36,151 bases of DNA from Aerophototrophica crusticola (GTDB lineage: Bacteria > Pseudomonadota > Alphaproteobacteria > Azospirillales > Azospirillaceae): positions 1 through 36,151 of the forward strand of contig MOEB01000041.1 of NCBI GenBank assembly GCA_001939945.1. The letters run 5' to 3'. Each line of letters starts with the position of its first letter. Position 1 is the stretch's first letter. Below the pieces are notes generated by a model that was not told where the DNA came from, searched no databases, and worked only from the letters and a program-made list of their open reading frames with translations. Positions 8,845 to 17,643 of this stretch are shown here, piece after piece. Both the position numbers and the translations under genes were made by a program.

Positions 8845-9789
8845 CTAGGGGATGAGGAAGCGGCCGAACGCCCGGGGCCCGTCCCCGGTGGGCAGGCGGG
8901 CGGCGACGCTGTCGTTCCCTGTGTCCACCACGGCCAGGATATTGTCGAACCAGCAGGCGACATAAACCCTGTCCCCTGCCGGGTCGGCGGCGATGCCCTC
9001 CGGGTACTCCCCCACCGGGATGGTGGCGGTGACGGACAGGGTCGCCGTGTCCACCACCGACAGGCTGTTGCCCTGCTGGTTGGTGACATAGGCCTTGGCC
9101 CCGTCCGGGGTGACGGCGGCGGCATAGGGATGGGAGCCCACCTTGACCCGGCCCACCTCCACCCGACGCTCCAGGTCAATGACGGACAGGTCGTCGCTTT
9201 CCACGTTGGCCACATAGGCCCGGCGCGCCTCCGGGTCCACGCCGATGCCGAAGGGGTGCCGACCCACCGGGATGGTGGCGGCGACGGACAGGCTTTCCAG
9301 GTCCACCAGCGCCACCTGGTCGGCATCGCGCACGGCCACCAGCGCCTGGCGCCCGCCGGGCAGCAGCGTCACCCCTGCGGGCACGGGCCCCAGGGGGACG
9401 CTGCCCAGGGTGGCCAGCGTGTCACCGTCCAGCACCAGCAGCCGGTTGCCATACCAGTCCGCCACATAGGCGCGGCGCCCGTCCGGATCCGTGTCGATGC
9501 CGACGGCCCCCTGGCCCACGGCCACCCGCGCCGCGAGGCTCCCCGTGGAGGGGTCGAGGCGCGCCACCTCCCCGCTGCCGGGACAGGTGACGAAGACCCG
9601 CCCGCCCGCGGGCGCCACGGCGATGCCGGCCGGTTCCCGGCAGACGGGATGGGTGGCCAGGACCTTGCCCGCGGCGGTGTCCAGCCGGGTGACGCTGCTG
9701 TCCCCCTGGTTGGTCACCCAGGCCTCCGCCCCCGCGGCCGGCCCGGCCAGCAGCACCGCCGCCAGCAGGGCCGGGAAGACGCGGCGCAC
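8845..9789 (-). CDS. Periplasmic YVTN-type beta-propeller protein
   Basis: The 314-residue product has a signal peptide (RRVFPALLAAVLLAGPAAGA, cleavage near residue 21) followed by six to seven blades of about 42 residues. Each blade has the pattern AYVAN...NxLxVxD..T....TIPVG..P.GIA..P. Such propellers often scaffold periplasmic redox systems, and several are linked to PQQ-dependent dehydrogenases. The start is a GTG placed 4 nt after the stop of the MxaD-like gene upstream, so the two are cotranscribed and probably translationally coupled. No dehydrogenase gene is in the window, so the partner is inferred. Confidence 0.85.
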   Translation of the reverse strand: MRRVFPALLAAVLLAGPAAGAEAWVTNQGDSSVTRLDTAAGKVLATHPVCREPAGIAVAPAGGRVFVTCPGSGEVARLDPSTGSLAARVAVGQGAVGIDTDPDGRRAYVADWYGNRLLVLDGDTLATLGSVPLGPVPAGVTLLPGGRQALVAVRDADQVALVDLESLSVAATIPVGRHPFGIGVDPEARRAYVANVESDDLSVIDLERRVEVGRVKVGSHPYAAAVTPDGAKAYVTNQQGNSLSVVDTATLSVTATIPVGEYPEGIAADPAGDRVYVACWFDNILAVVDTGNDSVAARLPTGDGPRAFGRFLIP

Positions 9790-9793
9790 CGGC

Positions 9794-10327
9794 CTATTTC
9801 TCCGCCAGCGCCTTCAGGTTGGCGAGGCCAGCCTGGTAGACGGCCTTCACGGCCTTCTCCGCCGCCTCGTCATTGTACTTCTCCGGCGGGTCGTTGTTCA
9901 TGTAGCCCCGGTAGAAGGCGCCGCGCCATTCCGCCACGGACCCGCCGCCGCCCTCCTTGGCCTTCACCGTCAGGGTGCTGGAATAGTTGGCCACCGGCAG
10001 CACGTCGATGTTCACGTCGGTGATGCGGTAGAAATAGCTCATGCCGGCCGCGTCATAGCGCTCCAGCATCTCCTTGATCTCACCGCCGCCCTTCAGCTTC
10101 AGGGTCCGGGTGGCTTTGTTGGGCTCGTTGCCGCCCTGGGCCTCGGTCTTCTCCACGGCCGGGTGCCAGCCCATGTTCCCGAAATCCTTGACGATGGCCC
10201 AGACCTTCTCTGGCGGGGCGTTGATCTCCACCGTCTCCGCCACCTTGCGGCGGGTGGGGCCATGGGCCTCCGCCGCCAGGGGTGCCAGGGCAAGGCCGAC
10301 GGCAAGGGCATAACAGAGTGGACGCAC
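9794..10327 (-). CDS. MxaD-like SRPBCC-family periplasmic protein
   Basis: The 177-residue product has an N-terminal signal peptide (ALAVGLALAPLAAEAHG) and a START/SRPBCC domain: VAETVEINAPPEKVWAIVKDFGNMGWHPAVEK, then TRTLKLKGGGEIKEML and a C-terminal helix with YQAGLANLKALAEK. This matches the MxaD group, associated with methanol or other PQQ-dependent alcohol dehydrogenases and their cytochrome. The start is the GTG at 10327, preceded by GGGGAGG at 7 nt, which decides it over longer frames. It leads a two-gene operon with the beta-propeller gene. Confidence 0.85.
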   Translation of the reverse strand: MRPLCYALAVGLALAPLAAEAHGPTRRKVAETVEINAPPEKVWAIVKDFGNMGWHPAVEKTEAQGGNEPNKATRTLKLKGGGEIKEMLERYDAAGMSYFYRITDVNIDVLPVANYSSTLTVKAKEGGGGSVAEWRGAFYRGYMNNDPPEKYNDEAAEKAVKAVYQAGLANLKALAEK

Positions 10328-10616
10328 CTGGAAACCTCCCCAAATCCCGGCCGCCCGGCGGCGGCTCTCGCCGGCCCGTCGCTGGGCCTGCTTCTTACCC
10401 CGCCGAGGATAAGGAACGGTGCCCCCGGTGCAAGTGTGGTCATTCGCTCCCAGAACTTTTCCGTCCGGGGTACTGCTGTGGGGGCGGGGCGAGGCTGTCA
10501 CAAACGCTTCACCCCATGAACCGTTCGTCATACGGGACGAATGCGGCGGGGCGGGTCTATCCTTCCTGCCGTTCCCGGGGCCAGGCCCCGGCCGCCCCCA
10601 ACCCGAGGAGGTCCCC

Positions 10617-11042
10617 ATGACCGTGGACGTGAAGTACTGGACCGAGGCCACCGCGACCGGCGGCCGCGATGGCCGTTCCCGCACCGCCGACGGCACCCTG
10701 GACGTGAAGCTGGCCGTGCCGAAGGAGATGGGCGGCCCCGGCGGGGAGGGCACCAATCCCGAGCAGCTGTTCGCCACGGGCTATTCCGCCTGCTTCCTGG
10801 GCGCCATGAAGTTCGTGGCCAACCAGGAGAAGGTCCGCGTGCCGCCGGAGACGACGGTCACCGCCAAGGTGGGCATCGGCCCCCGGTCAGAGGGCGGGTT
10901 CGGCATCGAGGTGGGCCTGACCATCAGCCTGCCTGGGCTGGAGCGGCAGGCGGCGGAAGACCTGGTGCACAAGGCCCACCAGGTCTGCCCCTATTCCAAC
11001 GCGACCCGCAACAATGTGGACGTCAAGCTGACCGTCGCCTGA
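10617..11042 (+). CDS. ohr: Organic hydroperoxide resistance protein (Ohr/OsmC family)
   Basis: Ohr reduces organic and lipid hydroperoxides with a pair of reactive cysteines and is recycled by lipoylated proteins. The 141-residue product has the typical Ohr length and both cysteines, Cys59 (GYSACFLGAMK) and Cys124 (HQVCPYSNATRNN), plus Arg18 and Glu49 in positions used by Ohr. The ATG at 10617 follows CCGAGGAGGTCCCC, a strong ribosome-binding site. No ohrR regulator is adjacent. A GC-rich hairpin follows the stop. Confidence 0.94.
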   Translation: MTVDVKYWTEATATGGRDGRSRTADGTLDVKLAVPKEMGGPGGEGTNPEQLFATGYSACFLGAMKFVANQEKVRVPPETTVTAKVGIGPRSEGGFGIEVGLTISLPGLERQAAEDLVHKAHQVCPYSNATRNNVDVKLTVA

Positions 11043-11051
11043 CCCGGACAT

Positions 11052-11089
11052 GGGGGGCGCTCCTGGCGGGGCGCCCCCCGCAGGGTTTC
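11052..11089 (+). terminator. Terminator-like hairpin after ohr
   Basis: GGGGGGCGC (11052-11060) pairs perfectly with GCGCCCCCC (11071-11079) across a 10-nt loop. A short TTT tract follows at 11086. It begins 10 nt after the ohr stop. Confidence 0.6.
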
Positions 11090-11395
11090 GTAGCCCCGGT
11101 ACCCGCGAATCGGGAAAGCACCACCACCCTGATGCACACTGGACTGACTAATATAAATAGGCACCAGGGCATATACCTTTGCTGATATCGTATCGTAATT
11201 ATAAGACTATCAAATTACCCAGCAATCCCTTTCTAATACCTAAGAGCAAATAGTTGCGTGTTTGCAAGGACACACTTCGCGGCTTCCTGACGATTTCTCG
11301 TTTGTGAACATTGCGTAACCGCTCTTCTACATTCCAACACTCGCCCCAGGGACGCATGGACGTCCTGCCGACCAAAAATGCGAACAGGGGTGGGG
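11090..11395. other. AT-rich intergenic leader upstream of the TonB receptor
   Basis: This stretch has no credible gene. Positions 11140-11330 are clearly more AT-rich than the flanks, as expected for the promoter and 5' leader of the receptor gene. I found no Fur box, riboswitch core or convincing -35/-10 pair by reading. Confidence 0.4.
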
Positions 11396-14300
11396 ATGTT
11401 TTTCGATCACATGAGGGGCCGGGTGGCCCGAGGCGCGCTGCTGTCCGGCGCCGCCCTGGCAGTCCTGGCCGCACCGCCGGCCATGGCGCAACAGGGGACC
11501 GCCGGGCCGGGGACCGAGGCAGCCGCGCTTGAGGAGATCATCGTCACGGGCTCACGCATCCGCCGCCCGAACATCGAGTCCGCGGTGCCGGTCACGTCCG
11601 TGGGCGCGGAGGAGTTCTCGGCCACCGGTGAGGTGTCCGTCGGCGACATCCTGAACGACCTGCCGGCCCTGCGCTCCACCTTCAGCTCGTCCAACTCCAC
11701 CCGGTTCATCGGCACCGCCGGCCTGAACCTGCTGGACCTGCGCGGCCTGGGCACCAGCCGCACCCTGGTGCTGCAGAACGGCCGCCGCCACGTGGGCGCG
11801 CTGGAGGGCAGCAACGAGGTCGACGTCAACATGATCCCCACCGACCTGATCGAGCGGGTCGACGTGGTGACGGGCGGCAGCTCGGCGGTTTACGGTTCCG
11901 ACGCCGTGGCCGGCGTGGTGAACTTCATCCTGAAGGATGATTTCGAGGGCGTGCAGATCCGCGCCCAGAACGGCATCAGCAAGGAAGGCGACGCCAACGC
12001 CTATTTCGTCAGCGCAACGGCGGGCAAGAACTTCGACAACGGCAAGGGCAACCTCGCCCTGTCCATGGAGCACGCCCGCCAGGACGACTTCCGGTTTGAG
12101 GACCGCAACTGGGGCGCCCGCCGCCGCCTGTTCGTCATCAGCGAGCCGACGGCCGGTGAGGCCGGAGGCAGCGATGGCATCCCCGACCGCCTGTTCTACA
12201 ACGACGTCCGCAGCGTGCTGATCAGCGAGGGCGGCACCGTGGTGGCGAGCTGCCCGTCAACCCTGGACCCGGCCAGCGCCGCCTTCCAGCTCCGCTGCAA
12301 GCCCAAGGCCTCCCCCTCCGACCCGAACGTGGCCCGCATCTTCCGGTTCCGCCCCGACGGCACGGTCTCCGAGGCGGATTACGGCAGCATCGACCTGCGC
12401 CCGAACGCCAACAACACCAACGGCGGTGACGGCTCCACCCTGCGGCGCTACGGCCAGCTGCAGCCGCAGATCGAGCGCACCTCCATCAACCTGCTGGCCA
12501 AGTACGAGATCAACCCGGCCTTCGTGCCCTTCTTCGAGGGCAAGTACGTCCGCAACGACGTCATCCAGGAGTCCAGCCCCAGCTTCGACCAGGGCACCCT
12601 GGTGGTCAGCATCGACAACCCGTTCCTGACCCAGCAGGCCCGCGACTTCCTGACCCCGCGCCTTACCGCCGCCCAGTTGGCCAACGGCTTCGCGGTGAAC
12701 CGGAACAACCTGGACCTGGGCATCCGCAGCGAGGATATCGAGCGCACCACCTACCGGGCCGTGGTGGGCGTGCGGGGCGACTTCAACGACGACTGGAGCT
12801 ATGAGGTCGCGGCGAACTATGGCCGGTACGAGAAGACCAACTTCTCCAGCGGCAACCGCATCGAGCAGCGCTTCCAGTTCGCCACCGATGCCGTGCGCGA
12901 CCCGGCCACGGGGCAGATCGTCTGCCGCGTGACCATCGACCCGGCCGCCCGGGTGGCCATCGACCCCTCGCTGGAGCAGTACTTGGCCGGCGACGTGGCG
13001 GGCTGCGTGCCGCTGAACCCGTTCGGCGAGAACGCGTTGAGCCAGGAAGCCCGCGACTACGTCATGACCACCAGCCGGTCGGACGGCAAGCAGGAGCAGT
13101 TCGTCGCCAGCGGCTTCGTCACCGGCGACCTGTCCCAGCTGTTCGAGCTGCCTGCCGGCCCCATCGGCTTCGCGGTGGGTGCCGAGTACCGGCGCCAGAC
13201 CTCCTATGAGGAGTATGACGAGCTGGTCCGCTCGGGTGCCACCTTCCTGAACGCCATCCCCATCTTCGACCCGCCGGCATTCGAGGTGAAGGAGGCCTTT
13301 GGCGAGCTGAACATCCCGCTGCTGAAGGACCTGCCCTTCGCGCAGGAGCTGACCGGCCAGGTGGCCGGCCGCGTGTCCGACTACAAGGGCGCCACCGGTA
13401 CCGTCATCGCCTGGAACGCCGGCCTGACCTATGCCCCGATCGATGACATCCGTTTCCGCGGCAACTACTCCAAGTCGGTGCGCGCGCCCGACCAGTCGGA
13501 GCTGTACTCCGCCGCGTCGCAGAACTTCGCCACCGTCAACGACCCTTGCGACGTGAACTTCATCAGCTCCGGCTCGCCGAACCGCGCCGCGAACTGCGCC
13601 GCGGCCGGCATCCCTGCCGGGTTCATAAACCAGTCCGCCCGCCAGCAGACGCAGGAGATCCTGTCCGGCGGCAACCCGGGCCTGAAGGAGGAGACGTCCA
13701 AGTCCTGGACCATCGGCGGCGTGCTGACCCCCACCTTCGCGCCGGGGCTGTCCATCACCGTCGACTATTTCGACATCAAGGTGGACGACGTCATCGCCTC
13801 GGTGACGGCGCAGCAGATCGTGGACCAGTGCTATGACCTGCAGGGCCTGGACAACGCCTTCTGCGCCCTGATCCAGCGCCGGCCGGCGGGCAGCGTCGAC
13901 CCGCGCACGGGCGAGGCGAACGCGTTCTTCTTCGTGCCGGGCGGCATCCTGCAATCCTCGCTGAACTTCGCCAAGCGCACGGCGAAGGGCGTGGACATGG
14001 AAGCCAACTACACCACCGACCTGGGCGACTTCGGCGACCTGAACCTGAACGGGATCGCCACCTATGTGAAGGAGCGCAACAACTACCCGGACGTCACGGA
14101 CCCGGGCTTCGTCGACCAGATCCTGTACGAGCTGGGCGACCCGCGTTGGACGGCCAGCTTCTCCGCCACGTGGCGGTATGAGGGCTTCACACTCGGCTAC
14201 CAGCTCCAGTACATCGGCAAGCAGGCCATCTCCCCGTCCATCGAGGCTATCCGCTCCGTCCAGGGCCGCCCCCCGACCAACGCCGACTATGCGGACCGGG

Positions 14301-14494
14301 AGTTCTACCCGGATGTGTTCTACCACGACATCCGCCTGGCCTATGACGTGACGGAGCAGGTGAACCTGTACTTCGGCGTCGACAACGTGTTCGACCGCAA
14401 GCCGCCGCTGGACATCACCGGCGTCGGCGAGTTCTCCGGCATCTTTGAGAACAAGGGCCAGTACTTCTACGCCGGCGTCATCGCCAAGTTCTAA
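11396..14494 (+). CDS. Large TonB-dependent outer-membrane receptor
   Basis: The product (about 1032 residues) imports an unknown ligand across the outer membrane using TonB energy. It has a signal peptide (GALLSGAALAVLAAPPAMAQQ), a TonB-box-like EEIIVTGSRIRRPN, a plug domain (VGDILNDLPALRS...LLDLRGLGTSRTLVLQNGRR...DLIERVDVVTGGSSAVYGSDAVAGVVNF) and a long barrel ending in aromatic Phe (FYAGVIAKF). There is no N-terminal STN signalling domain. This architecture is common in sphingomonads and Azospirillaceae, often for saccharides or peptides rather than siderophores. The ATG at 11396 follows AGGGGTGGGG; a start at 11378 is possible. No transporter or degradative enzyme is adjacent, so the ligand is unknown. 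Confidence 0.93.
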   Translation: MFFDHMRGRVARGALLSGAALAVLAAPPAMAQQGTAGPGTEAAALEEIIVTGSRIRRPNIESAVPVTSVGAEEFSATGEVSVGDILNDLPALRSTFSSSNSTRFIGTAGLNLLDLRGLGTSRTLVLQNGRRHVGALEGSNEVDVNMIPTDLIERVDVVTGGSSAVYGSDAVAGVVNFILKDDFEGVQIRAQNGISKEGDANAYFVSATAGKNFDNGKGNLALSMEHARQDDFRFEDRNWGARRRLFVISEPTAGEAGGSDGIPDRLFYNDVRSVLISEGGTVVASCPSTLDPASAAFQLRCKPKASPSDPNVARIFRFRPDGTVSEADYGSIDLRPNANNTNGGDGSTLRRYGQLQPQIERTSINLLAKYEINPAFVPFFEGKYVRNDVIQESSPSFDQGTLVVSIDNPFLTQQARDFLTPRLTAAQLANGFAVNRNNLDLGIRSEDIERTTYRAVVGVRGDFNDDWSYEVAANYGRYEKTNFSSGNRIEQRFQFATDAVRDPATGQIVCRVTIDPAARVAIDPSLEQYLAGDVAGCVPLNPFGENALSQEARDYVMTTSRSDGKQEQFVASGFVTGDLSQLFELPAGPIGFAVGAEYRRQTSYEEYDELVRSGATFLNAIPIFDPPAFEVKEAFGELNIPLLKDLPFAQELTGQVAGRVSDYKGATGTVIAWNAGLTYAPIDDIRFRGNYSKSVRAPDQSELYSAASQNFATVNDPCDVNFISSGSPNRAANCAAAGIPAGFINQSARQQTQEILSGGNPGLKEETSKSWTIGGVLTPTFAPGLSITVDYFDIKVDDVIASVTAQQIVDQCYDLQGLDNAFCALIQRRPAGSVDPRTGEANAFFFVPGGILQSSLNFAKRTAKGVDMEANYTTDLGDFGDLNLNGIATYVKERNNYPDVTDPGFVDQILYELGDPRWTASFSATWRYEGFTLGYQLQYIGKQAISPSIEAIRSVQGRPPTNADYADREFYPDVFYHDIRLAYDVTEQVNLYFGVDNVFDRKPPLDITGVGEFSGIFENKGQYFYAGVIAKF

Positions 14495-14517
14495 GGCACC
14501 GCCAGGCACTTGAGACC

Positions 14518-14550
14518 GGGCCGGCTCCCCCTGGGGGCCGGCCCTTCTTC
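14518..14550 (+). terminator. Terminator of the TonB receptor gene
   Basis: GGGCCGGC (14518-14525) pairs with GCCGGCCC (14537-14544), and CCCC/GGGG extends the stem inwards. TTCTTC follows. It lies between the receptor stop and the convergent photolyase-family gene. Confidence 0.65.
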
Positions 14551-14552
14551 GT

Positions 14553-15755
14553 TCAGGGGAGGTAGCCGAGGTCGGCCACCAGCCGCGGGATCTCCTCCTT
14601 CATCGTGAAGAAGCCCCGGGTGGCGTGCGGCCAGCACGCCAGGTCATGGGCCCGCGGCACCCGGCAAAGGGTGATCCCGTGTCGGGCAAGCCGGGGTTCC
14701 AGCGCGGCCAGCGCATCGGCCGTCCCGCCCACGGGGGCATGGGGCGTCACCACCTGCCGCAGCCCCGCCGACCTGGCCCAGTCCACCACGGCCTCCAGGC
14801 TTTCCGGCCGGGCGGGCTCCAACCCCAGCAACGCGCCCGCCCGTGCGGCCAAGTCACCCAACGCGGCATCCACCCAGGTGATGACCTTGTCCCCCCCGGC
14901 CTGCGCCGGGGCCAGCCGCGTCACCGCCAGGGACTTCAGGCCCCGCGGCAGGTCGAGCCCCACTTCCGGCGCCATGTCCTCCCCATGCAGCAGCAACCCC
15001 GTGGGCACCCCGTCCAGGGGCCGGACCGGTGTCGGCAGCGGCGCGGGCCGTGGGGGTTCCGGCCCCTCCAGCGGTTCGGCCCGCGTCGCCAACCCCTGCG
15101 GGTCGAAGCGGCCACCGGTGTAGTGGCGGATGTTCCAAGGGCGGGCCAGGTAGGTCTTGCCGCGGGTCTGCAAACCGGCCACCCAGCGCCAGGACAGGGT
15201 GTTGCTGGCAGGGTCGCCGTCCAGCAGGTGGGTCATGAACAGGTCCGCCCCCAGTTCCCACGGCAGGCGCAGGGTGAACACCCAGATGCTGGCGAACCAC
15301 ATGCGGGCGTGGTTGTGCAGGTAGCCTTGTGTCTCCAGCTCAGCCACCCAGGCGTCGAAGCAGTCGATCCCCGTCCGCCCGGCCACCGCTTGGTCATGGG
15401 CGCGGGCCAGACCCCCTACCCGTTCCAACCTGTCCCGGGCCGCCACCAAGCCCGCCCCGTAGTCCGCCCAGACCGCGGGCCGCATCTCCAGCCAACCTTT
15501 CCAATAGGTGCGCCAGAGCTGTTCCTGCACGAACTTCCCGGCCTCCAACGGCCCGTGCAGCGCAAGGGCCGCGGCCACGACTTCCCCCTCCGTCACCAGC
15601 CGGCGGCGGACATAGGGGGACAGCAGGGAGACGTTGGAGCGGTCCCCCGGGCCGTGGTCGAAGTTCCGGCAGGCGGCATAGGCCGTCCCGGCATGGGGCA
15701 GGAAGTCGGAAAGGCGGGTCATGCCGGCGGCGCGGCTGGGCGGGAAACTCTGCAT
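14553..15755 (-). CDS. Photolyase/cryptochrome-family FAD-binding protein with permuted domains
   Basis: The first 215 of 400 residues carry the helical FAD-binding domain of photolyases: [14 protein letters not shown] (about 40-53), [19 protein letters not shown] (75-93), [17 protein letters not shown] (144-160), and [20 protein letters not shown] (181-200) followed by [10 protein letters not shown]. In ordinary photolyases an alpha/beta antenna domain precedes this. Here a Rossmann-like segment follows instead (about 250-400), ending [16 protein letters not shown] with GFF and EEIP close behind, much like the close of the usual N-terminal domain. The start at 15755 ([11 protein letters not shown]) has a poor ribosome-binding site but fits the start of relatives as I remember them. 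It could repair DNA or sense light; the sequence does not decide. Confidence 0.85.
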   Translation of the reverse strand: MQSFPPSRAAGMTRLSDFLPHAGTAYAACRNFDHGPGDRSNVSLLSPYVRRRLVTEGEVVAAALALHGPLEAGKFVQEQLWRTYWKGWLEMRPAVWADYGAGLVAARDRLERVGGLARAHDQAVAGRTGIDCFDAWVAELETQGYLHNHARMWFASIWVFTLRLPWELGADLFMTHLLDGDPASNTLSWRWVAGLQTRGKTYLARPWNIRHYTGGRFDPQGLATRAEPLEGPEPPRPAPLPTPVRPLDGVPTGLLLHGEDMAPEVGLDLPRGLKSLAVTRLAPAQAGGDKVITWVDAALGDLAARAGALLGLEPARPESLEAVVDWARSAGLRQVVTPHAPVGGTADALAALEPRLARHGITLCRVPRAHDLACWPHATRGFFTMKEEIPRLVADLGYLP

Positions 15756-16096
15756 GGCCGGAAAGGGTGGGTCGGGTGGGCCGGCCGGCAAGGGGCTTGC
15801 CGCACCGCAACAAAGCGCTTAATAAATCTTTTCTATCGCAAGACAAGGAAAGACGATCCAACAATATTGGTCCTCCTGTCCCAAATGGTGCTTGGCGCCG
15901 GGACTGTCACCATGCCAGGATAACCCAACGGAAGGGCGTGGATTGCGCTTCCGAGAGGACCGGCCCGTCATCCCTCGGCCAAAAAAACAGCCGACCGATG
16001 CTCGCCGGACAGCAAAGCGGACCGACCGGACCGGACCCTCGCCATGGGGGTGCCGAACGAGGCGGTGTGCCCGAGCGACAGGGGAGGACAGCACGC
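15756..16096. other. Intergenic promoter region between photolyase-family gene and gfa
   Basis: This is a divergent intergenic stretch without a credible gene. An AT-rich patch at 15818-15880 probably holds promoter elements. The gfa ribosome-binding site (GGGGAGGA, 16081-16088) lies at the right end. I assigned no operator. Confidence 0.4.
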
Positions 16097-16705
16097 ATGT
16101 TCTGGAACAAGAAATCGACCACGGTGAGCGAGAGCAACATCCACATCCACCCGGCGGTGGACCATGGGGTGAAGCCCGGCGAACCGAACTTCGCCGGCGG
16201 CACCTTGCGCTGCCAATGCACCACCAACCCGGTGGAGGTGGCGGTTTCCGCCAACACCGCGCACAACCATGTCTGCGGCTGCACCAAATGCTGGAAGCCC
16301 GCGGGCGCGGTCTTCTCCCAGATCGCGGTGGTGTCCAAGGACAAGGTCCGGGTCACCGCCAATGCCGACAAGCTGGCCGTGGTGGACCCCGCTGCCGCCA
16401 TCCAGCGCCATGCCTGCAAGGGCTGCGGCGTGCACATGTACGGGCGGATCGAGAACACGGCCCACCCCTTCTACGGGCTGGACTTCGTCCATACCGAGCT
16501 GTCGCCCCAGAAGGGCTGGAGCGCGCCGGAGTTCGCGGCCTTCGTTTCCTCGATCATCGAGTCCGGCTACCCGCCGTCCGGCATGGGCGCCGTGCGGGCC
16601 CGGCTGAAGGAGCTGGGGCTGGAGCCCTATGACGCCCTGTCCCCGCCCCTGATGGACGCCATCGCCACCCACACGGCCAAGGCCAAGGGCGTGCTGGCGG
16701 CCTAA
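16097..16705 (+). CDS. gfa: S-(hydroxymethyl)glutathione synthase (Gfa, formaldehyde-activating)
   Basis: Gfa is reported to promote condensation of formaldehyde with glutathione, the first step of glutathione-dependent formaldehyde detoxification. The 202-residue product has the full zinc-binding set of the GFA fold: Cys39 and Cys41 (RCQC), Cys60, Cys62 and Cys65 (VCGCTKC), and the later CKGCG pair near residues 110-113. The C-terminal [14 protein letters not shown] region belongs to the long Gfa branch. The ATG at 16097 follows GGGGAGGACAGC. No formaldehyde dehydrogenase is adjacent. The MxaD-like operon nearby hints at one-carbon or alcohol oxidation in the same organism. Confidence 0.92.
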   Translation: MFWNKKSTTVSESNIHIHPAVDHGVKPGEPNFAGGTLRCQCTTNPVEVAVSANTAHNHVCGCTKCWKPAGAVFSQIAVVSKDKVRVTANADKLAVVDPAAAIQRHACKGCGVHMYGRIENTAHPFYGLDFVHTELSPQKGWSAPEFAAFVSSIIESGYPPSGMGAVRARLKELGLEPYDALSPPLMDAIATHTAKAKGVLAA

Positions 16706-16732
16706 CGATCCCATTGGGGGAGAAGCGGTAGA

Positions 16733-16763
16733 CGCCCCGGCCGTTCACGCGGCCGGGGCGTTT
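16733..16763 (+). terminator. Terminator between gfa and the aldo/keto reductase
   Basis: A perfect 11-bp stem, CGCCCCGGCCG (16733-16743) with 16750-16760, has a 6-nt TTCACG loop and is followed by TTT. It is located 28 nt after the gfa stop. Confidence 0.75.
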
Positions 16764-16801
16764 GCTATGCTGGCGACAGGCAGAGCCCCGGAGGAACCCC
16801 C

Positions 16802-17638
16802 ATGCGCACCGTGACCCTGACCGACGGCACCCCCGTCCCCGCCCTGGGGCTGGGTACCTGGATGATGGGCGACAGGCCAGCCGACAGAAGGGCGGAGGTG
16901 GAGGCCCTGCGCGCCGGCCTCGACGCTGGCATGACCCTGGTGGACACGGCGGAGATGTATGGCGACGGCCGCTCGGAGGAGCTGGTGGGGGAGGCCATCG
17001 GCGGCCGGCGGGGGGAGGTCTTCCTGGTCAGCAAGGTGCTGCCCAGCAACGCCAGCCGGGATGGCGTGCAGCGTGCCTGCGAGCGCACCCTGAAACGCCT
17101 GGGCACCGACTGCCTGGACCTTTACCTGCTGCACTGGCGCGGCGGCGTGCCCCTGGCGGAGACGGTGGCCGGGTTCGAGGCGCTGCTGGCCGCCGGCAAG
17201 ATCCGCCGCTGGGGTGTCTCCAACTTCGACGTGGCGGATCTGGAGGAGCTGGCGGGGGTGACCGACCTGAAGGCCTGTGCCGCCAACCAGGTGCTTTACA
17301 ACCCGGAGCACCGTGGCATCGAGTTCGACCTGATCCCCTGGCAGGCCCGGCACGGCCTGCCCGTCATGGCCTACAGCCCCATCGGCCAGGGCGGCGCCCT
17401 GCTGCGCTCCCCCGCCCTGGCCGCGGTCGCAAAGCGGCACGACGCCACCCCGGCCCAGGTGGCCCTGGCCTGGGCCTTGCGCCACCCACACCTGTTCGCC
17501 ATCCCCAAGACGGGCAATGCCGCCCGCGCGCGGGAGAACGCGGCGGCGGCCGCCCTCACCCTGGGGGCGGAGGACTGGGCGGAGATCGACGCCGCCTATC
17601 CCCCGCCCCGCCGCAAGCGTGACCTAGCGATGATCTAG
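16802..17638 (+). CDS. Aldo/keto reductase
   Basis: This is an NADPH-dependent TIM-barrel oxidoreductase of 278 residues. The catalytic tetrad is complete: Asp48, Tyr53, Lys78 and His111 in [18 protein letters not shown] and LYLLHWRGG. The RWGVSNF and CAANQVLYN barrel strands and the cofactor motif [14 protein letters not shown] are also present. The ATG at 16802 is preceded by CCGGAGGAACCCC. The substrate is unknown; the sequence resembles the general 2,5-diketo-gluconate/YeaE-like group. Its stop is only 5 bp from the stop of the convergent peptidoglycan-binding gene. Confidence 0.93.
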   Translation: MRTVTLTDGTPVPALGLGTWMMGDRPADRRAEVEALRAGLDAGMTLVDTAEMYGDGRSEELVGEAIGGRRGEVFLVSKVLPSNASRDGVQRACERTLKRLGTDCLDLYLLHWRGGVPLAETVAGFEALLAAGKIRRWGVSNFDVADLEELAGVTDLKACAANQVLYNPEHRGIEFDLIPWQARHGLPVMAYSPIGQGGALLRSPALAAVAKRHDATPAQVALAWALRHPHLFAIPKTGNAARARENAAAAALTLGAEDWAEIDAAYPPPRRKRDLAMI

Positions 17639-17643
17639 GGGCC

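Noticed and set aside
12257-14509. 750-codon open frame on the minus strand opposite the TonB receptor
   Set aside because: It has Val/Gly/Ala/Arg-rich low-complexity content and no motif; it is a GC-driven shadow of the receptor gene.
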